Both the position numbers and the translations under genes were made by a program. From Candidatus Zixiibacteriota bacterium (lineage in GTDB: Bacteria > Zixibacteria > MSB-5A5 > GN15 > FEB-12), in the NCBI GenBank assembly GCA_003641345.1, contig QNAD01000033.1:1-10593 (forward strand): a stretch of DNA of 10,593 nucleotides. The letters run 5' to 3'. This document shows positions 1 through 7,225 of the stretch, piece after piece (position 1 is the first letter of the stretch; every line of letters starts with the position of its first letter). The notes beneath the pieces were generated by a model that was not told the DNA's origin, searched no databases, and saw only the letters and a program-made list of their open reading frames with translations.

Positions 1-180
1 AAATATGATGAGATTTACGGTCCCGAAGCAGTATTTAAGGCAATTGGGTGGAAAAAAGGTGTTTGGAGCATTGAACCGATTGAAGCCAAAGATATACCTG
101 CCAAGAATATTGAACTGCCAAATGAAACAATCTTATTAGAAGGTTGTCGCCTCTTTGATGAGCAAAATAAACAATTCTAA
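1..180 (+). CDS. DUF4388 (PATAN-type) domain protein, C-terminal end only
   Basis: The reading frame is open from the first base and stops at TAA 178-180, so only the last 59 residues of a gene beginning outside the window are present. The segment reads GPEAVFKAIGWKKGVWSIEP, then IELPNETILLEGCRLFDEQ. This is the usual pattern of the second half of a DUF4388 domain: a 'GxeAl..ll.W..G.f.f' stretch, then a closing '..iLLEg.R..DE' helix. DUF4388 proteins are cytoplasmic and commonly occur with receiver, GTPase or other signalling modules in delta-proteobacteria and FCB-type lineages; their precise role is mostly unknown. The stop overlaps the stop of the convergent HDOD gene, another signalling protein, so a shared regulatory context is plausible. 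The N-terminal part cannot be judged. The call rests on motif memory from a short fragment. Confidence 0.62.
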   Translation, partial: KYDEIYGPEAVFKAIGWKKGVWSIEPIEAKDIPAKNIELPNETILLEGCRLFDEQNKQF

Positions 181-1370
181 AATACAGCTCCGGCTGTGAA
201 ACCTCGAAGAGATGCAATCTGGTTTTTTATTCCTAATTGATCAACATAATTTATATCTATCAAAGAATTATCATCATTAACAACATTATTGTTTTCATCA
301 GATTCCAGCGCATATCCCAGATGAACTGCGGCAAGGGTATTCAATGTTGGATGAGGGCATTCTGTGGGACAATCATGAAGGGCTACCGATTCAACTATCG
401 AATCCGGCAATCCCCACAGTGATAATAAATATGCTCCCAGTGTGGAAGCATTAGTACCAATAACTTCTTCTATGGCATCATTTGATTTTATCGATTTTTC
501 TTTGGCTAATACAATAGATTTTTTGAGCTCATCCCGAAATTCCGCAAGCATTAGAAGGTCACCAACATTGTGAAGAAGACCAGCCAACAAGGCATTATCG
601 GTTACCTTTTTATTTAACCCAAATGTATGAGCAATTAATCTGGCTTTGGCACCAGTGTTGACGCTCCGATTGTAGATGCTTTCAATTGAAATATTCCCAA
701 TTTGCGGGGAATTGAATTGACCAAATAAACCTGTTGAAAAAACAATTGATTTTACTGTATCCAAGCCAAGATAACTTATAACTTGTTGCAAATTTTCAAG
801 TCTTATCTTTAAGCCAAAAAATGCTGAGTTAACCAGTTGCAATAATTTTGTGGTTATCGCAATATCTTTATTTATGATTTGTGAAATATTTAAAATTGAT
901 GGTTCATCCGATTGTAGTTCACTGATAATCTGATTGTAAATTTTGGGTGGACTGGGCAATGACTTGATTGAATTAAGTCTATCTTTAACGACTTTGTTAT
1001 GTAATTTTGATTTTAATTTTAAAGAATTATTTAAAGATTTATAAATATAATTAGATTCAACAGGGTCAATAAAATACTGATGTACCAAACCGACTGTTTG
1101 AATTATTAAATCATGTTGATTCTCATTTAAAATAAAAAATCTGATAATATCCGGATAATTATTGTAAATACTCTTTGTTAATTGCAAACCATTCTCGTCC
1201 GGTAGGTCCGAATTGATAATTACAGCATCAAATTTTTGCTGTTTTAATAATTGTTTTGCATCGGAACTTAAAAGAGTCTGTGAAATTGAAAAATCAAATA
1301 TATTGTCTGACTCAATTTGGTATTTATCATTTTTATTTTCCCCTACTCTTAATATTTTTAATTTTTCCAC
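177..1370 (-). CDS. HDOD domain protein with degenerate N-terminal receiver domain
   Basis: A 397-residue cytoplasmic signalling protein. Residues 1-120 have the size and rhythm of a response-regulator receiver domain, but the conserved residues are lost. The phospho-acceptor position is Asn53 (the pattern N-S-D-L-P replaces D-x-x-M-P), the Thr/Ser position is Asn82, and the Lys-Pro switch is Asp102-Pro103. Residues about 138-345 form an HDOD domain: LPSPP at 138-142, the VNSAFFG segment at 180-186, the LLHNVG motif at 265-270 (a relic of the HD motif, His-Asn instead of His-Asp), WGLP at 319-322 and LHD near 331-333. HDOD domains resemble HD phosphohydrolases without the metal site and usually act as protein-interaction modules. 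The start is GTG at 1368-1370, preceded by GAGGA with a short spacer; no ATG lies in frame before an upstream stop. It appears monocistronic and converges on the DUF4388 gene. Confidence 0.88.
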   Translation of the reverse strand: MEKLKILRVGENKNDKYQIESDNIFDFSISQTLLSSDAKQLLKQQKFDAVIINSDLPDENGLQLTKSIYNNYPDIIRFFILNENQHDLIIQTVGLVHQYFIDPVESNYIYKSLNNSLKLKSKLHNKVVKDRLNSIKSLPSPPKIYNQIISELQSDEPSILNISQIINKDIAITTKLLQLVNSAFFGLKIRLENLQQVISYLGLDTVKSIVFSTGLFGQFNSPQIGNISIESIYNRSVNTGAKARLIAHTFGLNKKVTDNALLAGLLHNVGDLLMLAEFRDELKKSIVLAKEKSIKSNDAIEEVIGTNASTLGAYLLSLWGLPDSIVESVALHDCPTECPHPTLNTLAAVHLGYALESDENNNVVNDDNSLIDINYVDQLGIKNQIASLRGFTAGAVF

Positions 1371-2001
1371 AATGTCCTCAATTTTAAAAATCTTAATATT
1401 TTATTGTTTTTTACTTGTATAATTTGCAAGTATTTGAATGACAATAATTGACATGTCGGCAATTTTACATTTATGTTTAATTACATTGTAAGACAAGAGG
1501 TTACGGAAGAATATTTCAGCTTTTTAATTCTTAAAGAACTGATAACATTTAAAAGAACCAGATATTTATATAATTTTGTGAAACTACTGATAGTGCCAAA
1601 GTTCTCAATAAATCATTTTAAGAAGTTTCCGATGTTTTAATTGTTAATATTATGATGCCGTTTTTTGATGGATTACAATCAGTAAGAAACTTTTAGAACA
1701 GAACTTTAAAACCGAAATTATTTTTTGGCATCATCTTATCTTCATCTGAATCTTTTCACGGCATGATTTATTCTTTTGGGAAGCATGAAATAAAGCATAA
1801 TTTGCGTTGTTCATTTTTTGAACAGGAATTTGGCAACAACCATTAATAAAATACGTCATTATTAAATATCGCCTATACAACATGTTTTGTTATGCTAAAA
1901 TCTTCCGATATATATTTTAATGTATAGTGTCATTGAAATTATAAGATTTAAGGATTGAGAAGTAAGATAATTTTATATAATCACCAAGAGGAGGTAGAGC
2001 T
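1371..2001. other. Long AT-rich intergenic region with a gene fossil
   Basis: About 630 bases separate two divergent genes, the HDOD gene (-) and the secreted protein gene (+), so promoters for both must lie here. I could not identify convincing -35/-10 pairs because the DNA is too AT-rich. The middle contains a decayed receiver domain, listed separately. The right end carries a strong Shine-Dalgarno site (AAGAGGAGGT at 1986-1995) seven bases before the ATG at 2002. No tRNA, riboswitch-like fold or repeat array was recognised in the rest. Confidence 0.6.
1580..1830 (+). pseudogene. Decayed response-regulator receiver domain
   Basis: From 1580 the plus strand reads ETTDSAKVLNKSF, an in-frame TAA at 1619-1621, then EVSDVLIVNIMMPFFDGL and QSVRNF up to a TAG at 1694-1696. 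'DVLIVNIMMPFFDGL' is the phosphorylation-loop signature of a receiver domain (usually 'D-I-M-M-P-x-M-D-G-L'), here with Asn at the acceptor Asp position. After a frame change, EQNFKTEIIF continues at 1696-1725, matching the next helix and strand. Another frame change at about 1727 gives GIILSSSESFHGM. No single frame covers the domain, there is no clear start or Shine-Dalgarno site, and several stops interrupt it. I read it as the remnant of a response regulator or hybrid protein. It lies next to the HDOD gene but on the opposite strand, so it is not simply that gene's lost 5' end. The exact limits are uncertain, and coincidence cannot be excluded for the flanks. Confidence 0.5.
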
Positions 2002-4413
2002 ATGAGGAGGTTCTCAATAGTTACATTTCTAACACTTTTTTTCATTTCGGCAATTTCTTTCACAGTTTTTGCCGGAGTTGAAGAAGTAACTCCAGAAAAT
2101 CAAGTATCTGATTTTTCTGAAAATAATTTAAAAAATCTGATTTTAAATCAAAGTAGCTCTAATAAGCTTTCACAAAAATCTCAAACACTTACTCTCCCTG
2201 CAACATTAGACAAAAACACTAATATTTCCGGTACTGAGGACCAAGTTTTTACTCCTCTTGATATATTGACTTCTACTTTACAAGGAGGAGATAATATTGG
2301 TTCAGCAGTAGCAATCGGAACTATGCCTTATTCAACTACAGGGACTACGGTTGGTTATACCGATGATTATCAAATTACATGCGAACTTACTACTCTATCT
2401 GGACCTGATGTTGTTTATTCTTATAGCCCTGCTATTGATGAAAATGTGGATATAAGTTTATGTGCTTCTCTTGATGCTGTAAACGTTTGGGTTTATGAAA
2501 ACGATGTTTCAACGATGGTTGCCTGTAATCGTTTTGCCACAGCTTGCGGGTCTCCGCGAGCCGAACTCCTTGATGTCCCGATGTACACCGGTAATATATA
2601 TTACATAGTAGTATGTGCTGATTATCAACTTTCTTCCTCAGGCGGAAGCTACCAAATTGATTGTTCCGCTTCGGAAATGCCGGTTTTACATGATTCTTCA
2701 TTAGTGCATCCGATAATTTCAGTTGGCAGTGATGGTTACGCTATGATTGCTTATGAAGAGAATATTTTTGATACTACCCAGCTCTGGTTTGGTTCAGACG
2801 ATGATTTGGTAACATTACCTGCCGGTGCATCATGGCAGGGAAATAACAAATACCCTTCATGTGCCTACTGGGGCGATACAGTTTTCTATGGTACTTATAC
2901 TGACGAAGGAACTGCAGATATTCATCTTATTGAGTTTGCCCACCCGACAAATAACGCGTTATGGAGTAATAGTTACTGGGATTTTTCTTCTTATGGATGG
3001 CATGATATAAAAATGGCTAATATAGCAACTAATAATTCACAACCGTTTGCTGAACAACCAGGTTATCGTTTTGGATTAGTTTCTATTATACACAGTACAA
3101 CATATACGGCTATTCCAATAGTTGACGGACCATTTATTCTTTATGAAATCGATGGACCTGATGTTGGAAGTGCAAATATTAGTTGGTATGATGAACTATA
3201 TGGTTGCCAAGGTACTTCCAACATAATTGACCCAATTACTCTTTATCATTATGCCGTTTATGATCCATACAGTACCGCCGATGCTCAGCGTCAGTTATTT
3301 ATCCGAATGGATAATTTCGATGATATGGATGATGAAATAAATTCCGGTGGCTGGACTTATGGTTTAGATCCCGGTGAACATATTCAATATCCGGAAGTTG
3401 CTTCCAATGATGGTAATATCGTTGTGATCTCCGAATATTATTCTGATACAGCTCCTACTGATAGAGATATTATCTGTTGGACGGCAAGTTTGGGTGATGC
3501 CGGAAACTTAATAAGTTCGGTTGTTGTTGCTACAACTGATGACGAGAGATTTCCGAGAGTTAAGCATGTTTCCGGAAGTATGTTTGTTTGTACTTATATA
3601 ACGAATAACATTTTATATATGACTGTTTCCGAAGACAACGGTGCCAACTGGGGTACTCCGGTATCAGTAAGTGATGCTGACGAAGTAGTTTCTGAATATC
3701 ATGCTTCGGATATCTCTGAAAAAGGTGCAAAAATTATCTGGGAATATCGTGTTGCCGGTGATCCGGACACGTCAATTTATCTCCATTTTGCATCAACAGA
3801 TTTAATTGCTGACACTGATAGTGACGGTATTGCCGATGATATTGACAACTGTATTGATATTGCCAACCCATTACAGGAAGATGCTGACGCTGACGGTATC
3901 GGCGATGTCTGTGATGACTGTACTGATATTGACGGCGACGGCTATGGTGACCCCGGTTATGCCGCTAACACTTGTACTGAAGATAATTGCCCTTCGATTT
4001 TTAATGATGCTCAACTTGATGCTGACGCCGATGGAATCGGTGATGATTGTGATGATTGCACCGATACTGACAGCGATGGTTACGGTAATCCCAGCTATGT
4101 TGCTAATACCTGTACGATAGATAATTGCCCAACAACAAATAATCCGGGACAAGAAGATACTGACAGCGATGGTATCGGTGATGCCTGTTGCTGTATAGAT
4201 ATAAGAGGCGATGTTAACGGTGATGATGCTATAGGTATCGCCGACGTCACCTTCCTTGTTGATTATATATTCAATTCAGGTCCGGTACCACCTTGCCCGG
4301 CTGAAGCTGATGTTGATGCTTCTAATGGAGGTGTGCCAGTTGGCATTTCTGATTTAACTTCACTTGTTGACTATATGTTTAACGGTGGAGCACTTCCCCA
4401 AACATGCCCATAA
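2002..4413 (+). CDS. Secreted multidomain protein: TSP3 repeats and C-terminal dockerin
   Basis: An 803-residue exported protein of unknown function. Residues 1-24 form a Sec signal peptide: Arg-Arg, a hydrophobic stretch, and a probable signal peptidase I site after Val-Phe-Ala. Residues about 95-222 look like a bacterial pre-peptidase C-terminal (PPC) beta domain, with GSAVAIGTMPYSTTGTT and DVVYSYSP. Residues about 225-600 are beta-rich and contain one Asp-box (S543-x-D545-x-G547-x-x-W550), suggesting a BNR/sialidase-like propeller; I see no catalytic set. Residues 604-729 are Asp-rich thrombospondin type 3 repeats (DTDSDGI, DADADGIGD, DNCP), known to bind calcium. Residues 732-795 form a dockerin-like pair (GDVNGDDAIGIADVTFLVDYIF, then a second SDLTSLVDYMF helix). 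It is a single gene, with an excellent Shine-Dalgarno site before it and a terminator directly after. A role as a cell-surface or extracellular binding protein is inferred. Confidence 0.85.
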   Translation: MRRFSIVTFLTLFFISAISFTVFAGVEEVTPENQVSDFSENNLKNLILNQSSSNKLSQKSQTLTLPATLDKNTNISGTEDQVFTPLDILTSTLQGGDNIGSAVAIGTMPYSTTGTTVGYTDDYQITCELTTLSGPDVVYSYSPAIDENVDISLCASLDAVNVWVYENDVSTMVACNRFATACGSPRAELLDVPMYTGNIYYIVVCADYQLSSSGGSYQIDCSASEMPVLHDSSLVHPIISVGSDGYAMIAYEENIFDTTQLWFGSDDDLVTLPAGASWQGNNKYPSCAYWGDTVFYGTYTDEGTADIHLIEFAHPTNNALWSNSYWDFSSYGWHDIKMANIATNNSQPFAEQPGYRFGLVSIIHSTTYTAIPIVDGPFILYEIDGPDVGSANISWYDELYGCQGTSNIIDPITLYHYAVYDPYSTADAQRQLFIRMDNFDDMDDEINSGGWTYGLDPGEHIQYPEVASNDGNIVVISEYYSDTAPTDRDIICWTASLGDAGNLISSVVVATTDDERFPRVKHVSGSMFVCTYITNNILYMTVSEDNGANWGTPVSVSDADEVVSEYHASDISEKGAKIIWEYRVAGDPDTSIYLHFASTDLIADTDSDGIADDIDNCIDIANPLQEDADADGIGDVCDDCTDIDGDGYGDPGYAANTCTEDNCPSIFNDAQLDADADGIGDDCDDCTDTDSDGYGNPSYVANTCTIDNCPTTNNPGQEDTDSDGIGDACCCIDIRGDVNGDDAIGIADVTFLVDYIFNSGPVPPCPAEADVDASNGGVPVGISDLTSLVDYMFNGGALPQTCP
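3922..4191 (+). repeat. Two tandem 138-base units encoding thrombospondin type 3 repeats
   Basis: Within the secreted protein, residues 641-686 and 687-730 are two copies of a module of 46 residues. Each starts TD(I/T)D(G/S)DGYG, runs through ANTCT..DNCP, and ends with DGIGD followed by Cys. The second copy is two residues shorter because the dockerin begins there. A partial unit (residues 604-640) precedes them. The cysteines and Asp ladders recur at the same places. Third-base differences between the copies show the duplication is old and held by selection on the protein rather than being a recent DNA repeat. Confidence 0.8.
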
Positions 4414-4436
4414 TCACATAACGGGAAAGAACTAAT

Positions 4437-4476
4437 AAAAAAAGAGGAGCTTGCCAAAGGTAGGTTCCTCTTTTTT
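4437..4476 (+). terminator. Rho-independent terminator of the secreted protein gene
   Basis: The left arm AAAGAGGAGCTTGCC (4441-4455) pairs with GGTAGGTTCCTCTTT (4459-4473) around an AAA loop, giving a 15-pair stem with three G-T pairs. It is followed by further T residues to 4476 and preceded by A residues. It starts 27 bases after the stop at 4413. It closely resembles the terminator at 5611-5643. Confidence 0.88.
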
Positions 4477-4603
4477 GTAATTACTGAGCTCAAATCACCC
4501 TAAAAAATTCACAATTAACAGTATAAACGATTTTATCAAGCCTGTTGATTTTTCGATTTTTCTTATGTATATATTTCATATTAAAATTATTGATTCTAAA
4601 ACT

Positions 4604-4608
4604 AAGGA
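4604..4608 (+). promoter_or_regulatory. Shine-Dalgarno site fixing the tdh start
   Basis: AAGGA lies eight bases before the ATG at 4617. It supports that start over an ATG 24 codons upstream (4545), whose extra residues are hydrophobic and would precede the Rossmann fold, where this family starts directly with the first beta strand. Confidence 0.7.
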
Positions 4609-4616
4609 ATGTATAT

Positions 4617-5591
4617 ATGAAAAAAATACTCGTTACCGGTTCGGTCGGACAAATCGGCTCTGAACTTACCACCGCCCTTCGTAAAAAATATGGTGAATCA
4701 AATGTTATTGCGTCAGATATCCGCATGCCAACCGATACTAATTTACGTGATGGCGGCCCGTTTGAATTTCTTGATTGCCTTGATCCTAATCATATTACAC
4801 GTGTTATGCAGATACATAAAGTCGATACTATTTTCCATCTCGCGGCAATATTATCAGCCATAGGTGAATCAAAACCAAATCAAGCATGGCAAATAAATGT
4901 TAACGGATTGTACAACATTATCGAAGCCGCCCGACAGTATCAGTGTGCTTTGTTTTTCCCAAGTTCTATTGGTGCTTTTGGTCCTTCGACCCCGCCAGAT
5001 AAAACTCCACAGGTAACTATCCAAAGACCGGAGACAATGTATGGGGTAACCAAAGTTGCAGGAGAATTGATTTGTGATTACTATCATAAACGATTTGGAT
5101 TAGACACGCGCGGTGTTAGATTCCCGGGATTGATTTCTTATGAAACCGAACCGGGTGGCGGTACAACCGACTATGCAGTTGATATTTATATTAAAGCTCT
5201 TAAGTATAAAAAATATAAATGCTACCTTGATGAAAATACTTATCTCGATATGATGTATATGCCAGATGCTATAAGAGCTATGATAGAACTGATGGAAGCT
5301 GACCCAAATAAACTGAATGATCGTAATGCATTTAATATAGCCGCTATGAATTTTACTCCGGCACAGATTGCCATAGAAATTAAAAAACATATTCCAAATT
5401 TTGAGATAGAATATAAAGTTGATCCAGTCAGACAGGCAATTGCCGACTCATGGCCTAACTCTCTTGATGATACCGCGGCTCGCGAACAATGGGGCTGGAA
5501 ACCTGAATATGACATACACAGTATGACTAATGAAATGCTGAAAAACCTCAAAAAGCGGGTCTCTTTACCACAAGAGCAAAAATCAAGATAA
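4617..5591 (+). CDS. tdh: L-threonine 3-dehydrogenase, SDR (epimerase-like) type
   Basis: Oxidises L-threonine with NAD+ to 2-amino-3-ketobutyrate in the cytoplasm, the first step of threonine breakdown to glycine and acetyl-CoA. The 324-residue product has the extended SDR layout: Gly8-x-x-Gly11-x-x-Gly14 in the first loop, Asp34 at the end of strand 2 (favours NAD+), Ser116/Ser117 in PSSIGAF, and the Tyr142-x-x-x-Lys146 catalytic pair. Signatures of SDR-type threonine dehydrogenases (Flavobacterium, Cupriavidus, mouse), as I remember them, are present: VGQIGSEL, NVIASDIR, GLISY plus PGGGTTDYAVDI at about 171-190, MMYMPDAI at 212-219 and IADSWP at 275-280. The length matches the family (about 310-325). 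It is unrelated in fold to the zinc-type threonine dehydrogenase whose remnant lies at 9019-9216. It converges on the gene for the next enzyme (kbl, minus strand), with a shared terminator between them. Confidence 0.95.
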   Translation: MKKILVTGSVGQIGSELTTALRKKYGESNVIASDIRMPTDTNLRDGGPFEFLDCLDPNHITRVMQIHKVDTIFHLAAILSAIGESKPNQAWQINVNGLYNIIEAARQYQCALFFPSSIGAFGPSTPPDKTPQVTIQRPETMYGVTKVAGELICDYYHKRFGLDTRGVRFPGLISYETEPGGGTTDYAVDIYIKALKYKKYKCYLDENTYLDMMYMPDAIRAMIELMEADPNKLNDRNAFNIAAMNFTPAQIAIEIKKHIPNFEIEYKVDPVRQAIADSWPNSLDDTAAREQWGWKPEYDIHSMTNEMLKNLKKRVSLPQEQKSR

Positions 5592-5610
5592 GATGAACTT
5601 TTTTATATAT

Positions 5611-5643
5611 AAAAGAGGAGCCATCAAAGGTGGCTCCTCTTTT
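5611..5643. terminator. Bidirectional terminator between convergent tdh and kbl
   Basis: AAAAGAGGAGCCATC (5611-5625) pairs with GGTGGCTCCTCTTTT (5629-5643) around an AAA loop: 15 pairs with one G-T. T residues follow on the plus strand, and the A-run on the left gives a T-run on the minus strand, so it can end transcripts from both sides. It lies 20 bases after the tdh stop and 57 bases beyond the kbl stop. The sequence nearly repeats the terminator at 4441-4473. Confidence 0.88.
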
Positions 5644-5699
5644 ACTGAACTTTATATATCACAATAAAATTAAGATAATCAATAATCAATAAGCAATCA

Positions 5700-6947
5700 T
5701 TAATCTCCGTACATTTCGATAATTTCTTTTTTGCTCTTACCAAGGATATCGTATTTTTTACCGGCTTTAACAAAAGCTTCAAGAGCCTTTTCAAGATGAT
5801 GAATATCATGAGCGGCGGATAATTGAGTTCTGATTCTTGCCTGTCCCTTCGGTACCACAGGGAAGAAGAAACCGACTGCATAAATCCCGTTATTATAAAG
5901 GTCTTTGGCAATATCCTGTGACAACTTGGCGTTAAAAAGCATCACCGGAACAATCGGTGTTTCTCCATCTTTAATTATAAACCCAGCCTCAATTAAAGAT
6001 TTTCTCCAGAAATTAGTATTCTCTTCCAGTTTGTCACGACGTTCTGTAGTTTTACTGATAATATCCAATACTTTAATAGCACCAGAAACTACTACCGGCG
6101 GGATAGTATTTGAAAAAAGATAGGGGCGTGCTTTTTGACGACACAACTCAACAATTTCTTTTCGTCCTGAAACACAACCTCCAGAAGCTCCACCCAGAGC
6201 CTTTCCGAGAGTTGTTGTTATAATATCAATCTTACCAACTACATCACAGAATTCCTGAGTACCTCTTCCTGTTTTACCAATGAATCCAGAGGCATGCGAA
6301 TCATCCAGAAAGACCATTGCACCATATTTCTCAGCCAATTCAACAATCTTGTCTAACTTTGCTAAGTCACCATCCATTGAAAAAGAACCATCTGTAATAA
6401 TCACTTTCAGTCTGTAACCTTGATGTAATTTCAATTTTTCTTCAAGATGTGTCATATTTGAATGCTTGTAAGTATCTCTCTGCGCTTTACACAGTCTCAT
6501 ACCATCAACTATGGAGGCATGAACCAACCGGTCAGCTATCATGATGTCTTCTTCAGAAAGTATCGCCTCAAAAACGCCGGCATTAGCATCCATACAAGAC
6601 GGAAAAAGAATTGTATCTTCTGTTCCCAGAAACTTAGTAAGTTTTTTTTCTAACTCCTTATGGATATCCTGTGTTCCGCAAATAAACCGAACTGACGATA
6701 GTCCATAGCCGCGATGGTCAAGACCCTTATGTGCCGACTCTATAACATCAGGATGAGACGAAAGTCCCAAATAATTATTGGCACACATATTGATTACATT
6801 CTTTTTTCCCGAACCTGCCGGAAATTCGACCTCAACCTCAGAGCTTTGAGGAGTGCAAATAATCCGTTCTTCTTTAAAAATACCACTGTCTCGAATGTCA
6901 TCGAGTTCATTTTTTAGTATATTTCTTATATTATCCTGAAACGCCAT
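5700..6947 (-). CDS. kbl: 2-amino-3-ketobutyrate CoA ligase (glycine C-acetyltransferase)
   Basis: A PLP enzyme of the alpha-oxoamine synthase family that cleaves 2-amino-3-ketobutyrate with CoA to glycine and acetyl-CoA (reversible). The 415 residues compare with about 398 in E. coli, the surplus being mainly a short C-terminal tail (about 400-415). It follows E. coli Kbl closely by eye: FKEERII at 24-30, NNYLGL at 57-62, SVRFICGTQD at 85-94, HASIVDG at 143-149, DDSHASGF at 215-222 (Asp and His contacting PLP), the PLP-binding Lys249 in TLGKALGGASGG, RPYLFSN at 274-280, and PVVPKGQARIRTQLSAAH at 363-380. The start ATG is seven bases after the stop of the carrier protein gene, with AGGTGA as ribosome site, so translation is probably coupled. 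It is the last gene of the synthetase-carrier protein-kbl operon and converges on tdh, which supplies its substrate. Confidence 0.93.
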   Translation of the reverse strand: MAFQDNIRNILKNELDDIRDSGIFKEERIICTPQSSEVEVEFPAGSGKKNVINMCANNYLGLSSHPDVIESAHKGLDHRGYGLSSVRFICGTQDIHKELEKKLTKFLGTEDTILFPSCMDANAGVFEAILSEEDIMIADRLVHASIVDGMRLCKAQRDTYKHSNMTHLEEKLKLHQGYRLKVIITDGSFSMDGDLAKLDKIVELAEKYGAMVFLDDSHASGFIGKTGRGTQEFCDVVGKIDIITTTLGKALGGASGGCVSGRKEIVELCRQKARPYLFSNTIPPVVVSGAIKVLDIISKTTERRDKLEENTNFWRKSLIEAGFIIKDGETPIVPVMLFNAKLSQDIAKDLYNNGIYAVGFFFPVVPKGQARIRTQLSAAHDIHHLEKALEAFVKAGKKYDILGKSKKEIIEMYGD

Positions 6948-6950
6948 AAT

Positions 6951-6956
6951 TCACCT
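6951..6956 (-). promoter_or_regulatory. Ribosome binding site of kbl, overlapping the upstream stop codon
   Basis: Read on the minus strand, AGGTGA (the 3' half of the ideal AGGAGGTGA) lies three bases before the kbl ATG. It shares two bases with the TAG stop (6955-6957) of the carrier protein gene. This arrangement favours re-initiation by ribosomes finishing the carrier protein. Confidence 0.65.
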
Positions 6957-7206
6957 ATTGAATATTAAATTCTTTTAAAAGTTTATATATATTATTAACC
7001 GAGTCAAACGCATCTGGAGTAGCTTTGGAATCGGGAAGTTGAATTTTATATGATGTCTCCAGAAATACTTTCAGGGAAACCATCGAAAATGAATCGACAA
7101 TACCGCCGGAAATCAGAGGTGTATCAAAATCAATTTCATCTTCATCCTCATCTTCCAGATACTCATTTTTTATATATTCCAGAATAGCATTTTTAATATC
7201 AGACAT
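6955..7206 (-). CDS. Acyl carrier protein
   Basis: An 83-residue acidic protein with the fold pattern of an acyl/peptidyl carrier protein. An N-terminal helix is followed by a very acidic stretch (LEDEDEDEIDFD, 18-28), then the loop GGIVDSFSMVSL. Here Asp38-Ser39 is the phosphopantetheine attachment site. A last helix ends in NIYKLLKEF. It is not a typical fatty-acid AcpP (which has ADSLDTVEL). The 'DSFSMVSLKVFLE' form resembles dedicated small carrier proteins encoded next to AMP-forming ligases or oxoamine synthases. AAGGAG precedes the ATG by six bases. It lies 19 bases after the synthetase gene and seven bases before kbl, so the three genes form one operon. The acyl group it carries and the enzyme that loads it cannot be told from sequence; loading by the neighbouring synthetase is inference. 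Confidence 0.88.
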   Translation of the reverse strand: MSDIKNAILEYIKNEYLEDEDEDEIDFDTPLISGGIVDSFSMVSLKVFLETSYKIQLPDSKATPDAFDSVNNIYKLLKEFNIQ

Positions 7207-7225
7207 GTTTTTCTCCTTATTTTAA

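Noticed and set aside
184..197. Small hairpin ACAGC-TCCG-GCTGT at the end of the HDOD gene as a terminator
   Set aside because: Only five pairs, no T-run on either side, and it lies within the coding sequence.
1473..1640. A 55-codon plus-strand ORF starting ATG at 1473
   Set aside because: No Shine-Dalgarno site, no recognisable composition, and it overlaps the receiver remnant in another frame. It is likely a chance ORF in decayed DNA.
1955..1981. TTGAGA and TATAAT as a promoter of the secreted protein gene
   Set aside because: The spacer is only 15 bases and transcription would begin at about the ribosome site, leaving almost no leader.
4545..4616. Upstream in-frame ATG that would extend threonine dehydrogenase by 24 hydrophobic residues
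   Set aside because: The family begins at the first strand of the Rossmann fold, and AAGGA is correctly spaced before the ATG at 4617. The extension would be an unlikely membrane anchor on a soluble enzyme.
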